A stretch of 64,000 nucleotides of DNA from Epinephelus fuscoguttatus (taxonomy: Eukaryota > Chordata > Actinopteri > Perciformes > Serranidae). The translations under genes and the position numbers were made by a program. The number at the start of each line of letters is the position of its first letter. The stretch's first letter is position 1. The stretch covers positions 28,624,543-28,688,542 of the forward strand of contig NC_064754.1 of NCBI RefSeq assembly GCF_011397635.1. The letters are read 5' to 3'. Under the pieces are notes generated by a model. It searched no databases. It had not been told where the DNA came from and was given only the letters and a program-made list of their open reading frames with translations. This document shows positions 1-11,900 of the stretch, piece after piece.

Positions 1-640
1 TTCTTAAATGATAGAAAAAGGTTCCAGCTATTAATTTTTAATTGTATTTTTGGCTTCGGTCATATAAAACTCAATATGACATGTGACATGAGTTTTTAAC
101 CTTGTTAAAGGGAAACTTTGCCAACTTCCCAGCTCTGTGTCAGCGCAGAGCAGGCAGTGTGTGCAGATAAATGGTGTTAAAGTGCTCCTTGTACCAGCTC
201 CCAGATCTCCCCGCTTATCCATCAGCCAAAATCCACTGGATTATGTGGAACACGCCATGTCATCTGGCTGACATGCCTCATTTTTGCTCACAGCACAGGC
301 CTGGCACTGTGGGCACGTGGGGAAGACAAACCCCATTCATCTGCACACAGTGCACACACTGCAGTGACACAGAGCTGGTTGAAAATCAGCGAAGTATCAC
401 TTTAATATGTCCATATGGTGTTTTTTTTTTTTGTTTTTGTTTTTTTAATATGCATCATGAGTAAAGTAAGCAGTCAACGCCATGGCTGAGCAATTTCGCC
501 TTGGAAGTGCAGGGTACCATTAAAAGTCTCAAAATCACGGATTCAGACAGTCAGGGTTTTATGTGTCACATACGGTGAAACCAGAGGAGAGGCCAGAACA
601 AGAAGCTAACTTTCACCAGGAAAGTTTTGATGGACACTTT

Positions 641-644
<4 letters not shown>

Positions 645-672
<28 letters not shown>
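645..672. repeat. (TA)n microsatellite
   Basis: An alternating TA run of about 28 bp is followed by a short interrupted extension (TACACATATATATA) to about 684. Confidence 0.85.
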
Positions 673-680
<8 letters not shown>

Positions 681-1284
681 TATAATGTAAATATCTCAGG
701 AATCTTGGTTGTGTCTGAAGAGTTTCTCTCTTTTATTCAACACTTAAACAACATGTCAGTGTCACCTCAGATGGAACTGTAATAATATAATGATCTACAA
801 TCAGATTTCAGGGTGATCATACTGGCATAAAGATCTTTTTCCCTGATTTGGTGAGACAGAATTCGAGCTTTGTTGTACACTGTTACACACAGTATTTATT
901 GATGACATGCAGCAGAGCAGCACACAGTTGAACTGACAGACAATAGACAAGCATTCAAAGAAACATTCACACCGACCTTAAGTCATCTGACAAACTGAAT
1001 ATGCAGCCTGTTTTGAACTTCTGTAAATCTGTTGCTCTGGGCTCAAGTTATAAAGCTTCACCCTATAAAACAGCTGATCAGAGAACACTGTTCATATGAA
1101 CTTCACAGTGAGTAAGAAAGAGTTAACGGCAGTCTGAAAATTACAGCGGCTGAGAGAGATCAAGACACTGAAACTTAGAAAACACAAGCAGAGCTTTACC
1201 ACTTTGACAAAACAGACATCACATATATATGTTAATATGCTTAAAATATTTCCAGACAGGTTGCATTAGACTCAAGTGGTCATG

Positions 1285-1499
1285 TAACTTCCTGTTTGAG
1301 TGTTGGCATCGTGCACTGGGAGGAAGTAGGGGCAAACACAATCAACAAAGACAACCTGTTGAAGTTTTTCAACACTTCATCAGCAATTGTCATGTTCAAA
1401 ACATGCTTTGTGCGCAACAACACTTCCTGTTTCTTCACAGTAAGAGCCCACACTTCCTCCCAGTACATAATGACATGTAAACCTTCAAACAGGAAATTA
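1285..1499. repeat. Foldback (inverted) repeat
   Basis: The left arm (1285-1332) and right arm (1446-1499) are reverse complements with small gaps. Both arms share the blocks CTTCCTGTTTGA and ACTGGGAGGAAGT in mirrored order. The loop between them is about 113 bp. This looks like a small foldback or MITE relic. No target-site duplication was established. Confidence 0.6.
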
Positions 1500-2305
1500 T
1501 CTGGCGAACTGAATCTAATGATTAAACACTAAAAGGCACAGGTGAAGCCGGTGTCTTCACAGTGTGTTAAAACTAACATTATTTTTATACATCTTTATTG
1601 TGTAGTTGATGTAATTCATCAGGTTTTTCTGTCCTACACAAATTCATGCTGTGCTGAAGTCGCAGCTTGTCTTTCTTTGCTTGTTTCATGTACTTGTAGC
1701 ACATTTCTTTATGCTGCCACTGCCACATGCTGTCAGGTTGAGAAATTTCTTGATTTGCTTGAGCATAAAGTTAACACAGACAAGTCACAGTGTAATGGCT
1801 GTGGGGTAATGACACCATCTGCGTTTAGATTGGTTCCCTATAAACCTCAGCTTCGCTATGCAGTTCTGTCCCAGGAAAAGGAGGGCTCGAGCAAGCGCAG
1901 CAAATCGCCCACAGATACAAATCTATGAAGGTCTCTCACACATTTTCTACCTATTCTTAAAATAAATACAAAACAAAAGCACAGCATTTTACATCTTAAG
2001 GCTGTTTGGGAACTTTGAACATCACAAATGCACAACAGCAAATAAATAGCACTTTGCATACGTAGACACCAGCTACTTGTCAGCATACGCAGTAAACACA
2101 CTGTATTATCACACTGGGCTTTAACGACAGCAGCAGCGGCACAAACAGCAGAACAGTGAATACCTGAACAGGTACAATCAGGGATGTACCGAACCCACCC
2201 GAAATATTTTTATGTGAGAAATAAGAGTCTTACTCACCCTTTTAGAGTGAAATAAATCTTTCTGATATTATTTTGTCATTGTTGCATCACAGTTACTATT
2301 GGTGT

Positions 2306-2311
2306 TTTATT
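2306..2311 (-). promoter_or_regulatory. Candidate polyadenylation signal of the GGA2-like gene
   Basis: On the minus strand this hexamer reads AATAAA, about 170 nt downstream of the GGA2-like stop codon. The position is plausible. Other AT-rich hexamers occur nearby, so the assignment is tentative. Confidence 0.35.
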
Positions 2312-2481
2312 CATAAAACTTTTCTGAAAACACAGACTGGATATTTGTTGTGTTTGTTTACCATATGAGGATCGACTGCAGACTTGGTCGCAGTTTTTCT
2401 TCGCTTTGCTCGCTCAGCTTTCAGATTCTAGATTCCAGGTCCAGAGCTTTTTGTTTTTTAGTCCAAGTCTCTTAAGTTTTT

Positions 2482-5400
2482 TTAGTGGCCGATCAAAGAC
2501 GTCCAGTCAGGGAAGTTGTCGATCTCTCCGTTCTCATTCAGCTGTCGGTCCCCATGTGTCAGTGTCAACTTGAAGCGTAAACGCACGTTTCGCTGAGGGA
2601 AAGAAAGAAGGATGTCAGACGCACATTGTATCAGTAATTTATGCAAAGGTCAAAGTCCACTTACTTAGCAGTTAACGCTATTTTGTATTTTTGTATTTTG
2701 TATTTTAACATCCAATTCAGAACAAACTGTTAATCTGCATCTTTCATGTCATACATACTGTAAGAATATTCTCGACTACATAACATTACAGTTAAATTCT
2801 ATTAATTAATGTGTAAAGACCAGGAAGTAAAACACGTAAATATGCCGAAATATCCAACTTATAGCATCTTATTCAGGTTTTATATAAGGATGAGACCCAC
2901 ACTGTAGAAATATGTAATTACAAGTAAAAGATCTGAGTACTTCTTCCACCACTGACACTAAACTAGAGATGTACTGATACCACTTTTTCCTTCCCGATAC
3001 CGATTCCGATCCCTGAACCTTAGGTATCTGCTGATACCGAGTACCGATCTGATTCCAGCACGTAAAATAAAAATGCATGGGATATGAATTGTTTTATGTC
3101 TCAACTCCTAAAACTCTATGTAAAATATTAAGAAATAAATACATAATAGTAGAATGAATGCCATAAAACTTTTTTAAAATTATTATTATCCAGTGTTGAC
3201 ACAGATCAAGACACAGGTTAAAGTGCAGCCACACAATTTGGTAAAAAAAAAGACATTTTAAAGGCTACAGTAGAATGCTTTTTAAACTCCGCTCCGTTTC
3301 CATTTCATTTGCCTATGTAATGACGTGAGGCATTACGTGGTATCGGATTGGTCATAGGCTGTACTCGCCAATATCCGATACCGCATTTTAGGTAGTATCA
3401 GAGGCATTTCCGATACTGGTATCAGTATCAGTACAACTCTACACTAAATCAATGACAGTAAAACAACACTGCACCGCAATAATGCCAAACAAATAAACAA
3501 AAACACACTGAAGAACTTCAGCACTTAACTGAAATGTGACTGATGAATGTAAATCGACAAACTCACTTTCTGAGGGTTAGCCAACAGGATGACCTGGGAG
3601 ATGGCAGGTGGAGGCAGGAGAGGGTTGTAAGGAGGTAGGTGTGTCCCCGAGGCAGGCTGAAGTTTCACTGACATGGTCTGCAGGAGAGGTAATAAACTGA
3701 CTATTAACTAAATATTCAACTCATTAATGGAAAACAGGTCAGTCACACATCGACAGTGCAGCATGAGAATGAGTTAAATCTCTACCACTGTCTGGTAGAC
3801 ACGACACTCACTCACACTTTATTAAAACCCATGTATATTATTTCGACAAGAGATTCGGATAATGTGTTCGGAGTTTTTTACCTTTGGAACAGCAGCTTGA
3901 AACAGGAAGTCTTTCACACCAAGGGCAGACGTGTTAACTGTGGAGATGACGACCACAGCGACGCCTGGATGACCCGGCGGAGAATCTTTTGCAAAATGGA
4001 GGGAAACGTGGACGCCGCCCTGATCGTATAAAGTGATCGGCTCAAGGTTACCTTCCACAAATTAGACAACAACAGACATTAAGGCAGGATATCCAGTAGG
4101 TGATAGTAGTACAGTACTATGAAACAGAAAGTTAATGAGCTGTTTCTCCACATAAACATACTGGATTTGATGGTCTCCACTGGAACAAAGATGTTCTTCA
4201 GTAGTTGAGGGGGACACAAGCTCTCCTCTAGTTTAACTGGAGATCCCGACACATCACCGAGCTGTTTGTGTGCTTCGGACAGTGATCCTGACTCTGTGAA
4301 GCGCTGATTGTGAGGGAGCGACCTTATCAAAGAAAATCAGTAATTTTAGAAATAATAAGAGCAGTAAATGAAGCCAGAGAACATCTCCATACAGTCATAA
4401 TGCGCAATAAAATGTTTAAACAAAATCTGTTGAATATATTGCAAAAATGTCTTGTGTGTTCCCATAATGCAACAACACACTGAGCCTCGCTGATGATGGA
4501 TTTTTAAGGCTGAAAGCAAGACTTAAAAATAACTTCAGAATAAAACTATAACAAATACATGCTTTTTTTTTTTTACATAAGCCCACAACACAAACAAAAG
4601 TAAAATGATAAGGATACATATGTTTCCAGAGTTAAACAATAAACTTAAGATAGCAGTAAATCTTTAACAGTAAACCTTTTGAAAATGCAACAATTTTAAA
4701 TAAACATCAACAAAAAAACTAAACTAAACAAAAATGTGTCATAGACACAGAAAACAGCTGCCAATTTCATTACAGTTTACTGTGCTGCAATTTCTTTTTG
4801 CATATCCACCAATACACAACAGCAGGCTGATATTACGAGTGTGGCTCCGTCACAGACTGATTTTCTTTTAAATGTTCTTTGGGCAGTCCTTCTGTTTTCA
4901 AATTTATTTATCTTAACGATTTATTTCATGTTAAATAATGTATTTGTAAGCATTTACACCCAGAGTATGATCACTATCTATCACTATCTCCAAGCAGTTG
5001 TGGACCCAGACCCAGAGTGAGTCTGGGTGAGATGGAGGCAGCTATCTAGAAGACGTGAGGCTCTGTGATAACCTTATCTTCTGCCTTCTGCTTAGAAGTG
5101 GTGAATTTACAGCTCCCGGCAGCTTCATACGATACAGTTCCTGGCTTATATTTAGAATCTGCAAAAAACGATGCACATTTCTGATCTGTCCTTAGCATTG
5201 TTAGGGTGCATTACCTAGAGGGGTTAACTTGGCTTGTTTCTGTATAATGTGAACGTCTCTGTCACCCTGACCATCCTGCAAAACCCTGTTCAAAAAACTA
5301 GCTGGTCAACAAAGTGTTGCTTGGTAGTCTATATGAAGAAAAAGAACCAAATAGTCGAATCTTTATGTTGAAAATCCAAATCTGATTCAACTGACTAAGT

Positions 5401-8400
5401 TCAGAGTCAGTAACAGCCCTGTATGCCACATTCAAAGCACTGTTTACAGTGTTTTCTTTCTTTTCTCCATCCTTACCAGATGTTAGTCCCATTAGATGTA
5501 GTGCTGCTGCTCCCACATCCACGGGCTCTCAACACAAAGTCTCTCCCTCCATTCTGCTCAGCGTTCCTTGTCTGAAACTCTCCATTAAGCTAACAAGAGA
5601 ATAGTGTGTGTTAAACAATCTTCCAAATAAAATCACCTTTAAACCTTTATCTTTGACTTCATATCCAAGCCTCACCTGCAGCAGATCTTCATAATACGAC
5701 CTCGACGTCTCTTGAGTCTGTTTTGAGACCAGGTTATCAAACTCTGTAATCACAGGACAGAGCATCATTAGGAGTTCATCACTCTCACAGAGAGCAAACT
5801 AGAAAATAGGTACCAAAGAAGGCCTACCTAATTCATTTAAGTCCTGCTCAGCCACTGAGTGGAAGGTACTTTCCAGGAGAGAGGATTCAAAGAACAGTGG
5901 TGAATCGGCTTTTCTCTGTGTCTGTGGAGAGTCCAGTGCTGACAGGTCGATGAGGTGGTAGCTTTTAATCTCTCTGGGACTTTTTGGAGCTGGAGGAGCA
6001 AGTAAAAACAGGATCAAACGCAAGCAGAGCAGAGCAGAGCCAAACACAAGGTCAAGGTGTTTCCCACAGGGATGCTAAGGTGTACAAAATAAAGCCTACC
6101 GTTGTTTTGACCCTCCATTTCTTCCTCATTCCTGCTTCTCTCTCTTCTACCGTTACACTCTGTCTTCCCCACCCGGTCTTTGTACGTGTTTACTACAAAT
6201 GTAAGCTCATCGTTAGCTGCCAGGATCTGTGCCAGAGCTGCGTCGTCGTCCATCATGTCACTGGCCAGGCGGAACAAGCTGGGCCTCAGCCGATCACAGC
6301 GCTCGAACAGGGCCTGCAGCGGGAATGGATAAAATGTTGCATTATACCTCCACACAAAGACGTCCTCCTCCTCTGAGAAAATATCTGGAGGTTTGTTGGG
6401 ACCAAACATCACTTTCATGTTTTAAACTTTGAGCTCTGGTTTTGTGAACATATGTTGAAAAAGTGCTCATGATGCAGACAGCACCCACTAAACACAATCT
6501 CTCTCTATGTTTAGCAGTGATGTTCTCTTTATGAGAACGAGAACAGCTGCACTAAAAGGGAATCAAAGGGTTCATCCCAATATCCCTCCTCCATCCTCTA
6601 TCCTCGATCACTCGACCTAGAAACTGATTGACATCAGCCATCTTGAAGGACGACTCAATTCATTACTGGGCTTGGTGGAGTCGAGGAGAGAGGAGGCTTT
6701 CAGAGGAGAGGGAAGCAAGGATACACAAGTGCAGCCTTCGTATAAGTCTTTTACCGTCCAACCCCCCCCCCCCATACTCGAGTGAAGACAGATATGAGAT
6801 TAAACTCGAGTGTATCACTCCCAAGTTTTAGATTTTATTTGTTGTCTAATTCACCATCTAGTTAAAACTATAGTTAAAAAAGAGTTTTCTCTTCATAATT
6901 AGGTGGTATGTCTAAGAGTCACTCTGCAGTTACATCTCCACAACACTAGTGGGCGGCGGAGGTTTCTGTGAAGTGCTATAAAGTTTTGTTGATTCAAAAC
7001 ACACATTAAACATGGCTTAATAGAGACAATTTTGAAAACAAGTACATAAATCAGCTTCACTATAACTCGCAGCATTCACAGACAAACAGTCTTTATCTAG
7101 ACACATTTACCCCACAAATAGAACATGCTAACGTTATTAGCACAAGCCTATTGCACTTTACATTGTATAAATTAGCCTAACATTAGTTACTAGCGATCTT
7201 TCCCTCTTCTCATATAAAACCAGGGACAACAGCAACATTTAACAAAGGTAACACCACACAGTTTAGCTCCATTACAACTTCACCGACAAAACAACTGTCT
7301 TATACTAAACACGTTTTCCAAACAAATATAACATGCTAACGTTATTGGCACAAGCCTACTGTATTTTACATTGTATAAGTTAGCCTAGCAACTAGCGATT
7401 TTTCCGACAACAGCAACATTAAACAAAGGTAACAGCACACAGTTTGGCTCCACTACGACTCACCAGATTCACTGACAAAACAGCTGTCATACTGGATTCA
7501 GAGTCCAGATGCTAACCATTACACTATGAGACCTTCGCATTGACTGTAATGTTGTTTCTGGCATCATATCACTAAACATGAGGGCATATAACAACAGCAC
7601 TGATGGGGAGGTTATCAGGAGCACAGTGGAGGCTGCTGCTCCAGTACAAGGAACACTTTGGTTTGAAGTAGTGATGTGACGTTCTCGAACGAGCCGAGTC
7701 TTTGAACTGGCTCTTTAGAGTGAACGAGCCAGTTCCTAATTCACATTGTGTTGATGACCCCCCCTTGGTTAGAAACGAAAGGTAGGAAGCTAACCCACTA
7801 TCAGCACTTGCTTGTATTGGCAGGCTTGTTGTTTATAAAGGGCGTTGCTATGGCTACACCAAACTTTATACGTGCAGGGTCTATTCTGGGTCCACGTTAC
7901 AATATCCAGATCATGTGATGTGATAAATCAGCAATGCGATTCGTCGTTGAACCCACTAACACCCGCCCTCCACACACACACACACACAGAGCAATACCCC
8001 CCCCCCCCCCCAAAAAAAAACAAAAAACGAACAAACGAACTGCATCTTTGAACCGGCTCTCACAAGTGAAAGAGAAATCCCATCACTAGTTTGAAGTGAC
8101 ATAAACGCTCACTTTACTTCCCCACTATCGTCTTACAAGCTCTGCCTCCAGTGAAAAACAGCAACTGTCAGAAGTGGGATTCGAACCCACGCCTCCAGAG
8201 GAGACTGCGACCTGAACGCAGCGCCTTAGACCGCTCGGCCATCCTGACTGTCTACTCAATAATATTTCTATTAAAAATGATTTTACCCTAAGTGTGACCA
8301 GCAATATTCTATTGTTGAATAATCTAGATAAACTAGAATCACCTCACAGTTGTATGCCTTCACCAACCAGTAAAGATGCAGTTGCAGTTGAAATCCATGT

Positions 8401-8887
8401 GTGTACATAGAAAGACACCTACTGAAGGTCAAATCTAGGCTAAATTATGTGACACAGTGGAAGATTTTAAGACATTTAGATTAAATATAACAGCATTTAC
8501 TACATTTCAATGTAAAGCAGGTTCTAATTGCTACTTTTGACCTGCTGGTTATTGTCACAGAGAAGTTGGACGCTGAGAGAAACACATTAGCCAGTAGAGG
8601 GCGATAGAGCACCAACAATCACAGGACGTCCACAGGGATCCCAAAAACCATCTAGCTTTTAGTAGTCAGTCCTCGACAGCTGGTTGATTGTCTGTCTGTC
8701 TGTATCATGTCCAACGTACCTTCTCGTCATCACTCGGCTGTAGCGAGGTTCCAGTGATCGTGTGCTGGTCCAGCAGCTCTCTGAGCTGTTTGGTGCTGCT
8801 CTCCACCTCCTGCAGAGTAGATTCGCGCTTTGACAATTTCTCTGCCTTCTCTTGCTCCTGAAACACACACACACACGTACGCACGCA

Positions 8888-8937
<50 letters not shown>

Positions 8938-11900
8938 TAAAAAAAAAAATAATCTCAAGCTCATACGATTACAAATGCACACATGCAAAGATGACCATCC
9001 CCACCAGCAGCACTCCTCACCTCTTTGATGGTGCTTTTAATGAGCCTGTTGGCAGTCTCCAGGTCTTCAGGACGGGCGCTTTTCAATAGTCTGGCTAACA
9101 GCTGATGATACGGAAACACATTTTTAGCAGGATGAAAGTTAATGTTACATTAGCATGAATTAGATATGAAATACAAACACACACACACTCACCTTGGCCT
9201 TGTCCTCCTGGTCAAAAACAGAGTCTGTGGTTCTTTGTGCTGGAGGTGCCATTATGATTGTGTCTGGTAGTTTAGGGTCTTTCTTCACAATACCTGAAAG
9301 AACAAAATGAAGGGTGAGGTTGTTTTATTTTTGAGAGGAAATGATACTACGCATTACATTACAATAGCAGTACATTATACTTATATGATATCTGTAAATG
9401 TGAGTTATTAAAGTTTTACTCCGGCTACGTAGGACTTTTAAGAGTGTATGTTGCATTCAGACCTTGTTTCTTGAGCATTCTGTAGGCCTCCTGAATCTTG
9501 GGTTCCTCTTTAAGCCAAAGAGTCCAGCCGTAGAGGACCTCCGTCACTCTGTCTTTGACCTTCTGTGGAGTCCACGCGCCAAAGTACTGCTCAGAAAAGA
9601 TTAACCAGGTCAGTCACATCAGAGTCGTTCTTCAGAAAGCAACTTTTAGTCTATTATTCTTTTAGCTCTGAGGTTACAACAGATTTAAACAACTTCCTTG
9701 CTCTCATATCAGACTGTGCACTAGGTAAATTAAGTTCCGTTCTATTAAGTTTTTTTTGTAAAATTCAAATACTACCACACTTGATGTCACATTGATTCTA
9801 TTTACTTGGATAATTCTAGTTTTCTCTGTCAGATTCTTAGACGATATCGGCCCCTCTCCTGTTTTTAATTCATATTTATTGTAACTCTTTTAATAAAATC
9901 ATTAATCATATGTTTTTGATAGGCTTAACAGGTCTTGTAATTTGCTGCTGTAGCATAATCATCCATCTTTTGACATTTACAGCATGTTCCTATTGTTCGA
10001 TGTTTACCTGTTTGGTTCCATTATCTATCTATTATATTTGTATCAGTTGATTAAGCCCTGTATAGGTTTTTATATGACACACATCTATGTAGTTTATCTT
10101 AGAATATTTGTAAACGTACTATTGTTTAGTTTGATCGATAGCCTGCAGGATTTGTTTTGGTTCTTTAACAAATCATTTTGATTAAAATTGGTGTTTGGAG
10201 CTGTAGCTTTGCTATTGTGGTTGCTGCCTTGTTCATTTTCTTAACACCTGTTTTCTATATTGCTATTGGCTTTTAAAACAGTTCTCAAAACTGAAAACTG
10301 AATTAGGGCTGAGTGATATGGCCCATAAATAATGGTTGTATTGCAGTACACGATATATATTTTGATATTTTTAGAATCTCCTAAAATACTGTAAACTACT
10401 GAAATACTAAACTACTGAATAAACTACAGTTGCAATACAGCTACATAAGTAGCTACTGTTACATAATAAAGTTATAGTACTGTTGTAATAATTAATAAAG
10501 CCCTGTTATATTAAAGTTAAATAAAGTCCTGTTATCATAAAGTTAGAAAAAAGTATTGTTATAAAGTTAACTATAGTATTGTTGTAATGACATTATGATG
10601 GCAATGAAACAATGAAATGGGGTCGGTACATGCACCAGAACATTCTCAATGGATCCCTTTGTATTTCCCGTTGGAATGATTTGCAGTGTATGTGAATCAG
10701 CTGACAGGAAGCAAACATGGACTCCAGCTGTTGCCTAGCAGTGACATTACAGTGAGAGAGCCTAAAGGAAGCTAAGGACACCTGTCTCTCTCTGGTTACC
10801 TTTGGTGTTAGGAGTTTGATAAGCTCATTGAGAAAGCGAAACTTGGCGGCCTCTTTGTGAAACCTCTTCCCACAGTTGTTCATACATGCCTCGAGAACCT
10901 GGAAAGCACCAAGTCAGAATGAATCATCACCAACAGAAGCTTTTACAAGTGAAACTGAAAGAAAACAACAAAGTACCCTCCTCTTGCACAATAGAAAAGG
11001 GAGAGACAACAGATTTGTCACGGTGTGTTTTGCGGTTATGACCTTTAAATGTCACATGACATGAGTCACATGAACCTTGATGACCTTTGCTAAATTACAT
11101 TTTATAGTGAAAGACTGCAGCTCGTGCAGCGTGTGCTGTCACAGCAGATTCAAAAAACAGACTAAATCCCTCGTGTCACTGTCATGTCATGGCCATGTGA
11201 TGAAAGTTAGTCACAGATATTCTTCACAGGAGCGCCCTCTCCCAGGGTTAGAGCTGCCCCCTAATAATTGACCAAATGTTAGTCGACCAGAAAAGTCATT
11301 AGTCAGCAAGATTTCATTGGTCGCAGGGAAAAAAAGTGAACTCTATTAGGAACTGCGCCTTGTCAAAATGAATCAAAACCTATATAACTGGACCGTGTGG
11401 GAATTTGATTTGAAAGGACAGATACAGGAAGTGGTCATGCTCAGCAGTCAGACAGAAGTCACGTTAATTTACAGGACTCGTACCTGCGGTTATCACACAG
11501 GCTAGTCAATAACATGTCTGGCAGGAAATCCAAAGCGTGGGATCATTTTGAGAAGGTGAAGGATGAACCCAAGGTGATATGTAAACTCTGCAGGCAAACA
11601 TTTGCCTATCATTTGTTGACTACCAACATGACATATCATCTGAAACATGTCAGCAGCTACATGCCCATTAGCCACTTAGCACAATCATTACTGCTTTGCC
11701 GACAGCATCAATAACAGGCGGCTCGCTCAGTGTGTGACGTGCACTTGTAGATAAAATATAGTCCTATATTAATGAAGGTTCATTAGTACGGTTTTGTGTT
11801 TCTCTGTTCAATGTTACTGATATTATTCTTTCTCACACCTTGAACTCAAACCATTGTGTTGCCCCGCCCAAAGTATATCATTTAATAATTAAATTAATAT

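Larger units (their letters stand above)
1..2481. other. 3' flank of the GGA2-like gene, no gene seen
   Basis: This stretch contains the 3' UTR and downstream flank of the minus-strand GGA2-like gene. I see a TA microsatellite near 645-672, a foldback repeat at 1285-1499, and several short frames with no family resemblance on either strand. A 128-codon plus-strand frame at 1542-1928 has no recognisable domain, no splice partners and ordinary AT-rich composition, so it is not called as a gene. Confidence 0.6.

Noticed and set aside
1542-1928. 128-codon plus-strand frame
   Set aside because: No domain, no splice context, and it overlaps repeat-like sequence downstream of GGA2; judged a chance frame.
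8659-8988. Frames reading Cys-Val repeats
   Set aside because: They read through the CA/CG microsatellite beside GGA2-like exon 8; only the exon part (8720-8857, another frame) is real coding sequence.
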